A DNA stretch of 64,000 nucleotides from Hansfordia pulvinata. Taxonomy: Eukaryota > Ascomycota > Sordariomycetes > Xylariales. Each line of letters begins with the position of its first letter. Within the stretch, counting starts at the first letter, position 1. Made by a program: the position numbers and the translations under genes. This document shows, one piece after another, positions 1 through 12,311 of the stretch. The notes under the pieces are model-generated. The model ran no database searches. It saw nothing but the letters and a program-made list of their open reading frames with translations, and was not told the DNA's origin. The stretch is taken from positions 1,560,001 to 1,624,000 of the forward strand of contig BJKQ01000009.1 in the NCBI GenBank assembly GCA_006538405.1, written 5' to 3'.

Positions 1-156
1 TCTCGGAGAGTCTGGTCTGGTTACTTCTCGGGTCAGCGATTGATCGAACGACAATCATGAGAGATGGGTTGGGTATATCCATGTCAGATATAGAAGCCTT
101 GTCAAAGGCAATATCATCAAAGCCATATTAAGCTATGTTGACCGTCGTGATAAATA

Positions 157-1072
157 TGATCATCATGTAAGGGGTGTGTAATAGAAGTGAGAAAATGCTT
201 ACATTACAACAAGAAACAAGCGAGTCTGCAGCGACTACGCGGTCAGTCCCTCGAAGAAATCGGATATCTACCCGGTGTACCACCGAAAAGATGGTCAATC
301 CATGTCAGCGGTAGTCAGAGGTGACTTGAGTCATCAACGCTGTGAAGCTCCGACATATGCTTGTCAATTTTTTGTCAGATCATCATTCGCGACCGCTGGC
401 TGGATGATACATCTGATCGGGTAACACCGGCATAGTTCTGGTGTCACAGAACGCGAACATACTGCACCGATAATTAGCGCATGGGTCACACGGGATGGCG
501 ACAAGAGCGTGATGATTATCGATTTCAGTTAAGCATGAATGGTATAGGTAATAAGGTTGTCTTCAACGGAAACCCGAATCAGACTCGTCATCTGTGTTCA
601 TCAGACGATAGGAGATGTACAATAAGGAAATAAAGAGCTTACCCTACCGTATTGTTTGCGAGTCCGACAGACTACGGAAACAAGCGGGCTACAGCCATGA
701 CATCTAGCCAAATCTTGTAAGCGACCGAGGAAGACAAGGCTGTCAAAAACGAGATTTGTTGGTTTCGTGATCAGTGGGCGAGGTTTTCTAGGCCTGCCGC
801 AAATTGGCGTATCGACTCATGTGGTTTGTGATTCGGCGCCCAGTGCCGCTTCATCATACGAAGTGCAAGTTGGCAAGGAGGTTGTGAACATACCAATTGC
901 GAGTACTACTACTAAGCTTGTAATGGTCAGCAAAGATCGCGACAGGCAAATCGTGACAGGGTATGCGAGTGTGTTGGATCAGACAACAGCCAGTTTTTTT
1001 CGTCAAGGGCGTACCTCGGACGGTAATTTCCAGCTATGCCGAAGCATAGAAGTGATCATCATGTAAGGGGTG
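157..1072. repeat. 20-bp direct repeat pair (157-176 and 1053-1072)
   Basis: The string TGATCATCATGTAAGGGGTG occurs at 157-176 and again at 1053-1072, about 0.9 kb apart. Weak similarity continues upstream (AGCTATG followed by TTGA or CCGA). This could be a relic of a decayed repeat. No terminal inverted repeats or transposase fragment were seen. Confidence 0.5.
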
Positions 1073-3440
1073 GGTAGAGGTGTCGAAGAAGAGTGCTGGG
1101 ACAAACATACCGGATGGCATTTTACAGCTCGCGGGCGCCGAGCAAACAAAACTTGTGGCAGATCAACACTCTTTCTCGTTGGTCGCATACACGAAGTCCT
1201 AGGATGGTGGTCAGCTTGGGTCTATGACGAGCCAAAACATTGAGAGAAGCGTCCAAGCAGCTTGCTTTCAGACTGACATGCAAGTAGTTTCACATCAAAA
1301 GATCAAAGACTCTAGTTTGTTTGCGGTTTTGCGTGTTGTCATCAGGAAGGGGGAGGGAAGAAGTTGGAGGGTAAACTCACGTTTGTCGGCGCCCGTCAGC
1401 TCATTCCATCCGGAAAGCACGAGACCTCGAGTCGAGATGCTGGTGCGCGACCGGATTGATAGACGCGCTGGGGATGATGAGGGTGGGAAGGAGAATGAAA
1501 ATTTCATTGGAGCTTTTTAGGAGGAAAATGCATGGACTGGTGGGGCCGGCGAAAAGCTGATCTTGCTTGGTAGCCCTGTGGCCCAAGCTCTTCACGGGTG
1601 GCTGGGACACGGAAGAAAGGCGGCCGGTCCCCGGGCATTGCTTCCTCAGCTGGCGGTCACCATCTGAGCTGCAACCAGCTGGCACAGCCCTGTCGCCGGT
1701 CGTATCGCCGTACTCCACGAAGCATTGCTGGAGGTTCACATCTTGAGTCGGTACTCAACAGTACCGAAGAACCGCCGGCATGATCCCTTTGACTAGAAGT
1801 TCCTGCAAGTAGACGCCCGAGTTGGCAATCCACAGGTATGGAATTTCCAGGCGCCTCCTGGAGATCCATCGATGCCTCCTTGCGCCTAACTGAGTGGCTT
1901 GTCTTTTCCTGTCCCATGCAGGAATGCCCGCGCCGTCTCCATCCTTGAGCCGCCGCCACTGCATTCTGAAGGTCCTGACAGTCACCTGAGTGCTCAGGAA
2001 CGGTTTCGTGAGGTCAGTGCCCCGCAGCTCATCCAATTCAGCTGCCCCGCATCGACTTGGCCTGGCAGACCCCGAAATCCCACCGGCGAGCCTCGGTGAG
2101 GGGATCGCGATGAATGCCATCATAGCCGCCTATGGAACACCATTATTCCGCATCGGAAATCTACCGTATAGCACAATGCCCTACGATGCTCTAGCGCCAA
2201 TGTGCCCATCGCCTCGCGCCACGGCCTCGTAGGCGCTGTAATCCGTCCGATCCGCCCGGGGCGCTCAGAGATCGAGGGGCAACGAGCAGCTTCTGCAGTC
2301 GACCCAGAATAAAACCTGGTAGCCTTGTTGGATGATCTCGATCGTGGTAGATTGGAATCGTCTCGGCGCGCGGCGCTGGAGGGGCTCGGATTGCAGCCCA
2401 TTGTGAGCCTCGCGCCCGCGTCTCGAATTGGATTCCACCCCGCCTGTCCGGGTGTGAAATCCGCACAGCGGACGGCAACAAGGGCCGCCCGCGTGGCCGG
2501 GGCGCGGACAAGCAGAAACGGGTGAGCTATCACCGAATTGGCGACTGCTCTGATCTTAGCGAGGCGCACTTTGAAGGAAACATTCGGGGCCGGGCTCAGA
2601 CTGCGACTGGTCAGCCCGACGGCGACACCCGACTGGATGGCTCTGGACCCTTGGCTGTGCCGACGCCGATTTCACCCGCTTCGCGTTTCGGCAGAGTCTC
2701 GTCGCGACGGAACCGAAGCAGCGACCAACGTCCCCGAACCCGGCGCTCGCTTTCGGTGTGGCGCCATCGTGAGATTGCAATGCCGCGGATGAGTGGCCGC
2801 CTGGACGTGCACGAGCGCGGCATCGTCGCGCAAACCAGCAGTGGGCAACTTATCCGAGGCGAGCAGACAACTGATGAGCACTCGCACCCGTGACGTACAT
2901 GGGCACCGTGGGGTCCCTGGCCGGTGCTTTCGCTCCGTGGCTGATAGAGTGCCACGACGGGGTGCGTGCCAGGCGAGAGGCGAGGGCGCGGGCGCGGGCC
3001 ACGCGGGTCAAGAGAGGGCCCGCACTACTCGTGACTTGGGCATCCATGGGTGCTCCGCGTGCTCGCGGGTACCACACAAGCGGCACGAAACCGGTGCGAT
3101 ACGGTGAGCGAGGGGCCGCCGGAAATGATAAGGAGGGCATGCGCGGCGAAGGAGAGACAGGGCAAGCAAAGGAGCCCGCTCGCAGGAGCAAGAGAGGGGG
3201 GGGGGGGATGCGTATTCGTAGGAGGGGTCTGAAGGGGTCTGACGTCGGCCCCTCTGCTCTCCCTCCCTACCTATTTGTGTGCGTGGGCTGCGATGCTCGT
3301 CGCTCCGGGTCTGATTGCATCGTGATCCGGTCCCCTCGTCAGTCGACGCGGCAAAATTATGTTTGGGTCTCTGCTCCCGAATCCCATCCATGAATCTCGC
3401 CCGCAGTCCCGTTCCGGTTCGGATTAGCCCGCGTAGCTCG

Positions 3441-3483
3441 CCCGTGGCCCGTAGCCCATGGCCCGTAGCCCGTAGCCCGCAAC
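3441..3483. repeat. 7-bp minisatellite in the FBPase promoter
   Basis: About six tandem units of CCCGTAG and close variants (CCCGTGG, CCCATGG, CCCGCAA) in a row, starting about 380 bp upstream of the fructose-bisphosphatase ATG. Copies differ by single substitutions. A regulatory role is possible but not shown. Confidence 0.75.
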
Positions 3484-3823
3484 CCACCATCCCGACCTCT
3501 CCCCTCAATCCGTCAGGTACACGACTACCTGGAGTCCGCGACGGTCAGTCAGGTACCTGGCCATCGTCCGCCTCCTCTCCCGCCGCTGCTCGTTACCCAC
3601 CCCACGTTAGCTCTTCGTCATCGACTGTCCCACGCCCCAGCTCCGCCAGCCCAGCTTGCCCGTCTCCACCGTCCCGTCCTCCGTTCAAAGTACTTAGACT
3701 TGCTATACCAGCTCCCGCCACACCTCGCCGTCCCTCCTGCCGTGCCCCTATACCCTCTGTTCTGCCCCCCTCGACCTCGACCCCCCCCTCTCCAACCGAC
3801 ATTTCAAGCCCAATCTGCCCGCC

Positions 3824-4976
3824 ATGGCCCACGACGAAGTTCCCCCGGCCGAGTCTTCCTCGATCAACGTCGACATCATCACCCTCACCCGCTTCCTGAC
3901 GGAAGAGCAGGCGAAGGTAAAAGAAGCCACCGGTGACTTCACGTGCGTAACGCTCCCCCCAAGACCTTGACTCTGCAGACGGCCGCTGACCTACCGCTTC
4001 GCAGCCTCCTGTGCCACGCCCTCCAGTTCTCCTTCAAGGCCATTTCCCACTACATCCGCCGCGCCACCCTGGTCAACCTCACCGGTCTGGCGGGCCAGTC
4101 CAACGCCACCGGCGACGACCAGAAGAAGCTCGACGTCATCGGCAATGACCTCTTCATCGCCGCCATGAAGTCCTCGGGCCGCTGCGCTCTGCTCGTCTCG
4201 GAGGAGGAGGACGACGTCATCTACTTCAAGGACCAGGCCGGCGCCCGCTACGCCGTCGCCTGCGACCCCATTGACGGCAGCTCCAACCTCGACGCCGGTG
4301 TCTCGGTCGGCACCATCTTCGGCATCCACAAGCTGGCGGACGGCTCCACCGGCACCAAGGCCGACATCCTGAAGCCCGGCACCGAGCTGCTGGCGGCCGG
4401 CTTCACCATGTATGGCGCCTCGGCCCAGCTGGTCATGACCATGCGCCACGGCACCGTCAACGGCTTCACCCTCGACAACTCGTTCGGCGAGTTCATTCTC
4501 ACCCACCCGGACATGCAGATCCCCCGCAGCCGCTCCATCTACTCCACCAACGAGGGTAACTCGCTCTACTGGGAGGACAACACCCGCGAGTACTTCAACT
4601 CGCTCAAGTTCCCCCAGGGCGACGGCAAGCCCTACAGCGCCCGCTACATCGGTAGCATGGTGGCCGACGCCTACCGCACCCTGCTGTACGGAGGCATCTT
4701 CGCGTACCCCGCCGACAAGAAGAGCCCCAAGGGCAAGCTCCGTATCCTTTACGAGTGTGCCCCCATGGCCATGGTGTTTGAGAATGGTAAGCCGAGGTCC
4801 ATTCATTGTCGCGTTTTTTCCCAAGCGCTCGCTAACACGTGATAGCCGGCGGTCTGGCCGTTGACAGCAACATGAGGAGGATGATGGAGGTCGTGCCCGA
4901 GTCCATCCACGACAAGTCGGGTATCTACATGGGCAGCTACGACGAGGTCGAGAAGGTCAAGAGCTTCCACAAGTAA
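3824..4976 (+). CDS. fbp1: Fructose-1,6-bisphosphatase
   Basis: Cytosolic gluconeogenic enzyme that hydrolyses fructose-1,6-bisphosphate to fructose-6-phosphate and phosphate. Three exons: 3824-3942, 4005-4786, 4846-4976. The introns (62 and 59 bp) have good donors and the second has a CTAAC branch site; phases match and give 343 aa, close to the usual fungal length. The metal-binding signature CDPIDGSSNLDAG lies at about residue 126 and the active-site signature GKLRILYECAPM at about residue 283. The acidic SEEEDD segment that precedes the metal site is present. The start was chosen because it opens the frame leading into the conserved TRFLTEEQ segment. The gene is convergent with the DUF1295 gene, with 264 bp between their stop codons. 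The promoter is pyrimidine-rich and contains a 7-bp minisatellite. Carbon-source regulation is expected from the family but was not shown here. Confidence 0.96.
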
Positions 4977-5240
4977 GGTTCTTGAAAGAACGATGGAGAG
5001 CATATGGTGTGCGCGGCGCAGCTGACCGCCACCTTGAAACGGCGTTCACGGCATTTGGGCGATCACGGACAAGGCGCTGGAGCAAGGGATGAAATGATGA
5101 ACAACCCTCCCCGTATTTATTACGATACGTCTATTGCGGACCAGAATGTACATTGTTTGAACTCCATGCCGGCCGGCACGGCCATTACTTCCGTCATCTC
5201 TCTCATTCGCCCAGTCAAGGGGTTTTTTTTTTTCACCTGT

Positions 5241-6561
5241 CTAAAAGATCCTGGGGAAGAACTTGGGCGTGTTACGCTTCCACTCCTGGTAGTCCTTGCG
5301 GTCGCCGTAGCGCTTGTTGTACTTCTTCTCGCTGAGGGGAACGCCCGACACCTTGAGCAGCAGGAAGGTGACAAAGGCCGGACTGACGTAAGAGGCGCCG
5401 AGGACCAGGGCCCGGCCCGCCAGGCCTCCGGAGAGCCCGAGGCCAATCTGGACGGGCTTGGCGACGAGAGCGCCGGCGGCCACGGTGGCGATGCCGGTCC
5501 ACAGGGTCGACTCGCCGAAGTAGTTTGGGAACTGGCTGTTTCGCATGTCAGCGTACTGTTCTGCCCATCCCCACTGACAGGCGGGCGAAAGGGGGTGTGG
5601 GAAAGGAGGAGAAGAAGAAGAAGAAGAAGAAGAAGAAGAAAACAAAACTCACCTGCGCTGCCACAAGCCGCGGGTCATGAACTGCTCGTCGTGGACCTTG
5701 TCGCGCTTCTCGGCCAACCAGGTGCTCTTCTGGTAGTCGGCGAGCGACTCGAAGGCCAGCCCGCCGGCGTAGAGGGCGCCGCCGAGGACGTCGGTCAGCA
5801 GGAGGGAAGAGGACGCGGCGCCGCCGAGCGCGGTGAAGGCGGCGGCGGGCACGGCGTTGACGGCGATGACGGGCATGGCGCACAGGGAGACCCAGACGGC
5901 CTGCGCGAACCAGGCGACGGCGAACTTGGCGGGCGACTTCTTCATCTCGTCGAAGCGCGAGTCGCCGCCCTGCTGGAGGACGCGCTTGAAGAGGTACGTT
6001 CCCACTGAGTTTTTTTCGCGGTTGCGTTAGTGAGTACGGTAGGTGAAGGTAGCGTGTGGGAGAATATATCCAGGAACGGAGAACAGGGGCCTGCTCTGAA
6101 TCTCCCCTCTGCTCGGTGTTTGGCAACTTGGCATCCTTTCAAGGCTGGGAGGAAGAGAGAGAGAAAGAGAGAGGGAAAGAGAGAGGGAACTTACGTCGCA
6201 GGGACCAGACGGTGACGGCGAGGGTGAGGCCGACCTGGCGCCAGTTGAACCCGGCGGCGGTGCCGCCCTCGCCCAGGCGGACGAAAGGGGCCAGCAGGGT
6301 GGGCAGGGCGGGCTTGGCGGCGCTGCCCGCGGCGGCGGCGGCGGCGCGGACGCGCAGGCTGGGCAGGTAGAGGCTGAGGAAGGAGACGGAGAGGAAGGTC
6401 AGGGCGCCGCTGGCGTCGTAGAAGCGGTCGGACTGGGCGAGGACGGAGGGCAGGCCGACGGCGGCCTGGATGGCGAGGGCGGCGCCGACGCTGGGCACGG
6501 CGGTGCGCAGGAGCGGGGACCGGAAGTTGGTCGCGTGCAGCAGCTTCTGGAGGATGGACAT
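5241..6561 (-). CDS. DUF1295 family multi-pass membrane protein
   Basis: Steroid-5-alpha-reductase-like integral membrane protein of the DUF1295 family; the fungal substrate is unknown. Exons on the minus strand: 6561-6195, 6004-5653, 5535-5241, giving 337 aa. Introns are 190 and 117 bp, and the second holds a GAA/TTC microsatellite. The sequence shows several hydrophobic helices, then ADYQKSTW and GLWQRSQFPNYFGESTLWTG, the DUF1295 C-terminal signature, and a basic tail. The usual family form of the signature is SRHPNYFGE; here it reads SQFPNYFGE, so two normally conserved positions differ and the exact subfamily is uncertain. The ATG at 6561 was chosen over one 42 nt upstream because it gives a short N-terminus followed directly by the first hydrophobic segment. 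Convergent with the FBPase gene. Confidence 0.88.
5613..5642. repeat. (GAA)n microsatellite in intron 2 of the DUF1295 gene
   Basis: About ten GAA units on the plus strand, so TTC on the coding strand. They form part of the polypyrimidine stretch of the intron at 5536-5652. Confidence 0.9.
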
Positions 6562-9500
6562 TTTTTCGGGGAGTATCTTTTGTTCTTTTCCCTTGCCTTG
6601 CACTCTCGTTTTGTCTTGGAGAGCTGCCGGTGCGAGATTGGTGGGCGGGTGGATGTGTGTAAGGTAAGTGTATCTGGTGGTGTGGATGAAGTGCAGAGGC
6701 GTCGCGATGCTGATCTGCGCGGGGGAGGAGGCGGGGCGGTCGTTGGTTCAGGGCGGCTTGGGGACGTTGCGAATGTAGAAGTATAAGATGGGAGGTGAGA
6801 CCCGTGTCGGCAAGCTGTAGGCGAGGAGGCAAGTTACTAAGGTGATTCTCGTCCCCTGTGGTGAGCACAGCGAAACGGACATGATCTCATCGTCGCGGCG
6901 GACGCGCAATTGACAGGCCGTTGGGTGGCGGCCGGGGACCCAATCGTGACGCCATCCATTGTCGCCGGACTCCGAGCCACGCCGAGCCAGCTCACCACTT
7001 GGCTGTTCCCGGATGGCGCGAACACGCCCGCCTCTCTCTCTCTCTTTCTCTGTGTCTCTCTCTTACATACGCTCACACGTACACATCCAAACCTCTGCTG
7101 GTATGGCCATTAGTAATTCATAATCATGCAACGCTTGTACCCGCCTGCAACGGGGCTGCTCACGGGCACTCTCGTACTTGCGGAGTACAAGGTGAGCTCC
7201 CGTGGCTCCTCCCAAGGACAACCTGCGCACAGCTATCCCGAACCGGCAGGTGGCATCCGCCCTCCAGAGTCAACCCGCCCCCCGGCACTCCCCGTCACGC
7301 CCGCCCGGCCCCGATCGGCGCCCCGGATCCTCGACCCCCAAGACTCGACACGATGGCCGGATCGGGCCCAGTGGGGAACCATCGTGTCCAATGACACCCT
7401 GCTCTGTCTCTCCACGCCGCACGAGCAGAGCACGAGTACGTGTAAGTATTTTTTCCTCTGACCTCTGTCCAATTCACCAGCGAGCTCTTCCTTCCCCGAG
7501 ACGGCTCTCGAGAAGAAGAGGCATACCTCCCGGTAACGCCGACTCGGCATCGGCATGATCCCACAAACAGAGCTGTCGCTGCGGTGTGCGGCTATCCGAG
7601 TATGCTCGTTGGGGGAAAAAAAAAGACCAAACCTGTCAAGTAGAGTGTCGAAGGGAAGATCGTTTCCCTATATCAGTAACAGCTACTGAATTCCTGAAAG
7701 AGCCACGGTCTCTTCAGTGTCGACAATCGAGATTATATACGAATCAAAGTCTGCAGAGGTCGGAAATCCCCGACCGGTCCGTGGTGACAGAAGAAGTCAC
7801 GTAGGATGCGCATGGATTGGCTGTACTCCCAGCACTCACAGCCGGTCATCGAAACGACAACTTGACTGGTCTCGGGCCATGAGCTGGCTGCGATTTCAGA
7901 TTAGACCCGACTTCAAAGCAGGGCAGAGCCTGCAACAGTAACATTAGGTCCCTAGACGGCGGCCTGGGTGTGATTCATCCGCTCGCCCAATTTGTCCGCT
8001 ACGAGTTGGAAGAAGCATTGGAACCTCCCCCCAATGAAGTTGGCCGACAACCAAGTCTCGACTTCATTTTAGCGGAGGAGGTGTAACCAACGGAGCAATT
8101 TCAGGCGGCAGCCATTGAATCCCAGCCCCTCGAGAGCCGAAGCCTCGGTTTCTTTGTGTGACCAGGCCCCCGCTGCACGTGTTTTTCAAGCTTCAAGCTT
8201 CTCGTCCGTTCTCAAAATCTCCTGGGCTTTGACGCTTGTGGGGAGAGAGACGAATTGTCACGGGCATACTCACCAGCAGAAAGATTACCGACATGAGGGC
8301 GCCAGTGCCAACAATGTGGCTGTGTGAACATAGGGGTCTGGTAACTATGTTGAGATGAAGAGAACGTTTCGGAGCCGGACGAAGGGAGTGGCTGGCCTCC
8401 GGAACAATCCGCACGCAGTCCAGCGCAACACCTTTCCAACTGTTGTAAAAGCATATGGTCTAGTTGCCAGCCCTCGTTCGGTTCCTGGTGCAGACAATGC
8501 CGAGGCAAAGAAAAATCTCAAGAGAGAGAGTGAATAGAGATTGGGAGCCCGGGGACGAAAAGAAAGACTCCGGAATTAGGACAGCATCATGAAAGATCTG
8601 AGCTACTTCTGGCCCGCATTGTGACTGTGACTGAGCCACACTGCGCATGAAGACGAATGGGACGACAGTTCTTGAGTGATATCCATTACCGTTTACGATT
8701 CAGGAGAGAAGATGCTTGCGAGCACGGAGCTTGCTGGAGGCAAGTGCAAAAATGTAAACCGGCGTGGTTCTTGCTGTAGCATGCCCAAAAATGTACACGT
8801 AGAGCATTTGATGAGTTGTGCCAACAATGATAGACAAGAGGCAACACTGGTCAGTGGTCAGTCGACATCACGGTGGTTGCGACCTCATGGTCCTATATCA
8901 CTGAAAGACGACCGGCCGCGCGGGCATCAGAGTTTCGACATGGCAAGACACAGCAGAATGCCAGAAACACGGAAATCAAGGAGACCTCGAGGCCCGGCAG
9001 TCGGCATAAAACAGATTCGTACGCTTCAGGCTCGCATGGTACGACCTCGCGGCCGCGTCGGGTTGTTCACATTTGACACACACAAGCAGAACAGCAACGG
9101 GGATGAGAGGAACTGGAGCGGGTGCCCATTGCTCCACGGTCACGGCAATTCCCGCAAGGAACACGTCGCCAGTGCAATAACGCACTGGAGCGGCATGGCT
9201 TCTGTGCGAGAGCTGACCCCAACAGCCCACCCCTTGTGTCCCGCAGCTGTTGGAGAAGCCCTGGTGGGTTGATCTGTCAGGGGAGGACGCCACGGTTGCG
9301 ATGGCTTCAATTTCCGAAGGCCCGTCGCCCTCGAGTAATAAGACCGAAAGCGCCCCCTGCGCGTGCGTGCTCGCACTCGCCCACGGCCAAAGCACCCACC
9401 GCTCTCGATGGCTGTGGTGGCTGATTCTACTTGGTAATCAGAGACTCCCGGGCTCGAGGCCGCAGAGGGGGGATGCGTACGAGTATCCGCACGCACGTCT

Positions 9501-11195
9501 GTCTACTCGCAGCCCCGAGGCACAGACCAGCTTGGAGACCGCTCGTCTTCGGCCACTGATGCCCATCCCGCCGTAGATCTGGGCGGAGGGAGGGGGGGGG
9601 GGACCCAACGCGAGCCCTATCCCTTTGGGGGCAAACGTCCGGCGGCATCGACGCCCGCGGGCACGGCGAGCTGCATCTCGGTTGGTCGTTCTGACGGCCT
9701 TCAAGGCTCGCCCACGCCCAACTAGACCCCGTCTGCAAGGAGACCGCGGCGCAGCTCACATCTCCAGCCGGCATATCAAAGTGCTTCGCGGCGACGCAGC
9801 TGGCGACAACTCCCAGCAAGCCCGGAAACTGCAAGATTCTTCAAGGGGCACGACCTCGGGGCATTTGAGCAGCTCCCGCGGGGAGAAGAGCGGCCTCGTA
9901 GACCGCCCGACGAGGCTGAGGCATCGCACTCAGCACGGAGTACTCGTACGCCGAGGCTTCTTGCGACGGGATTACTAGTCATCAGAATCCAGCCAATCTC
10001 TCGCCAAAACCTGCCGTTGATGGCATGCAGGACTCGGGACGTGCTTTCATCGAGCTTCTTTTTGGGAGACTTCTGATGAACTGCCGCCGCGCCGCGAGTC
10101 AGGCTGATAATGATGATAATGACTACCTATACGAATGCGTGCACAACGGGAGAGCGCATCTGCCCCGTCGCTTGGTAAGGAACAAGCTTCCTTCAGGTGC
10201 TTCCGTGCAAGCGCTGCTCACTGCCCGTACGTACGGGGTATTCGTAAGTGGGAAGCCCCCACGACCACCCCTGTCGCGACTGCCCCCTCCTCCCCTCCCG
10301 TGTGTGAGGCCGGGAGTCTCGAGTAACTTGACTCGTACGGAGTAAGTCGTGAGGGCCACAAAGTAGCCTCAGTGCCTGACTGACGACTGACTGACAGGGG
10401 GAGGGGCGGGGGCGGGCCACGATGATCAATGGACCGCGCCGCTAACGTTGGGGCCTGCGGTTTCACGTTGCCTGGGCAGGCTTCGTCTTCGCTTCGAGGG
10501 CACCGACCGAGGACTCCGTACTCCCTAGCTCGTACTCCGCTGACAAGGCCAATCTATCCGCCGGCCGCCATGGCGAGAGCCATGCCCGTGGGATGGTGGA
10601 TGAAATACCCGTACTCGTCAGCTCCAGGCATCATCGGTGCTGGCAGGGACCAGGGTCCCAAAGGACCAAATCTGCCAGCAAGGGGGAGAGGGGCACCTAC
10701 AGCCCGCGGGGGATCCGTGGATGCTTGCACGGCACGAGTACTTATTACTCGTACGGACAGAAGAGCATTGACGGGAAGAAGGAAGCAGTTTTTCAGCTGC
10801 CCGGGTCTTCCGACTTTCAGCCCAGCCACGGCCGGCATGCGGACGTAGGACAATACGGAGTAGACCGTACGAGCGAGACTAGATTGAGAGCCGGGGGGGG
10901 AAAGGGGACGTTCGGCCATATCCGGATCTTCTCAAACAATGTTGGCTCTCTCTCCCTCTCTCTCATTTCGCGTCTTCTCCAAATGATGTGCGTACCGGTG
11001 TCAAGGTGCGCCTTGGTACCCCGGAGCGAAAAAGCGGGAAGCCCGCAGAGACTTGGGGAAAGGGCCCAAAGATGATCCCCGATGCATGTAGATACTCGTA
11101 CGGATATTCGCGCAGGCTCGAGGCCTGGGGCCTGCTTGCGGTGTCCCTTTCCCCCCTCTCTCGACGACGCGGATGGCCAACTCCCTGGCGGTCTT

Positions 11196-11220
11196 GGGGG
11201 GGGGGGGGGGGGGGGGGGGG
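11196..11220. repeat. G25 mononucleotide run
   Basis: Uninterrupted run of 25 G on the plus strand, followed by AGGGGGG. It could form G-quadruplexes, and its true length is likely to be unreliable in any assembly. Confidence 0.95.
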
Positions 11221-11937
11221 AGGGGGGCTCCCGCCCGTCAACTTGGACTCGTCACTGCCGCTCGGTGAGCAGCGCCCCGTGATTGAGGAATCTGGTCATT
11301 TGCGCCATGTTCGGGCGCGAGGCTGAAGCCAAGACACTGGCGAGCCTCTCGAGCTTTACGAGAATTAGGGCTCGTTACCTGGATCAGCTGGATCAGGCTG
11401 AGCTGAGTGGTGAGTCAAAAGAACGAAAAAGGGCCTGATGAGTCGAGTACGAGCAGCATCAGCTCGGGTCTCGGCCATACGCGGCGAAACTTGTGTGTGT
11501 GAGTGCGTGAGTGTGTGAGTGTGGCTTTGCTTCTGCTGCTGCTGCGGTTGCTACGAGTATTATCAACAAGAAGAAGATGGATATTGACGAACTCTGCAAG
11601 ACCATCACACGCAGGGGTGTGACGTGATGAGCTGGGCCCCAGGCCGGCGGAGCGAGGGCAAGGGCCAGGTCCCGGTCCATACTCGTACGAGGCGCGGCAC
11701 ATACACAGCATACAATGCTCGTACATATGAACTGCTTGCCGATCATAGTAATCTGGTTGTCACGGTTCAGGCTGCCCTTTGAGACAGAGAGACAGACAGA
11801 CAGGCAGGCACACGGGGCGTCCGTCACCGGATCGCCCCTCAGCCACCCCGCGTGGCTTTGCGCTGGATGCCGCTGCTCACGTTCACGTGAGAGGGTTGAC
11901 TCAGGAAAGGCAAACAAGCAGGATGCCGCTCAGGGCT

Positions 11938-11972
11938 GAGAAGAAGAAGAAGAAGAAGAAGAAGAAGAAGAA
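11938..11972. repeat. (GAA)n microsatellite
   Basis: About eleven GAA units in intergenic DNA. Confidence 0.95.
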
Positions 11973-12277
11973 TAACAGTAGTCAGAAGAAGCCAGAATGC
12001 TACGGTAGCAGCGGCCACGCACGAGTACCCAGCAAGCACGCGGGCGAGCAGGCATGCGGTAGATGTGGTGTGATGGCTGGAATTTGGGACCAGATTAAAA
12101 ATACTTTCCCTGCAGGCCCTGGCCATGAGGAGAACAAGGTATCGGGAGGATGGTCCAGGGATTAGGGAGAGTTATCAGCACAACCTCGAAAGCCCTCTGG
12201 GCCCCCCCTGTTGACCTCCCCACGTTTCCCCTGGACATGGTGTCGTGGTTACTCGTAAGTGGTAACTCGCAGTGGCT

Positions 12278-12279
<2 letters not shown>

Positions 12280-12311
<32 letters not shown>
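12280..12311. repeat. C32 mononucleotide run
   Basis: Uninterrupted run of 32 C on the plus strand, about 1.1 kb from the G25 run and complementary to it. Confidence 0.95.

Larger units (their letters stand above)
1..3823. other. Intergenic region, no recognisable gene
   Basis: Only short, unrecognised ORFs on both strands. The first ~1 kb looks clearly poorer in GC than the rest of the window and holds a 20-bp direct repeat (157-176 and 1053-1072). From ~3.35 kb the sequence becomes pyrimidine-rich, as in fungal promoters, leading into the fructose-bisphosphatase gene. A G12 run sits at 3196-3207. Confidence 0.6.

Noticed and set aside
3991..4824. 277-aa antisense open frame over FBPase
   Set aside because: Low-complexity Gly/Val/Glu shadow of a conserved enzyme.
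11196..12311. G25 and C32 runs as arms of one large inverted repeat
   Set aside because: Only the mononucleotide runs are complementary; flanking sequence is not, so this is better explained as two independent runs.
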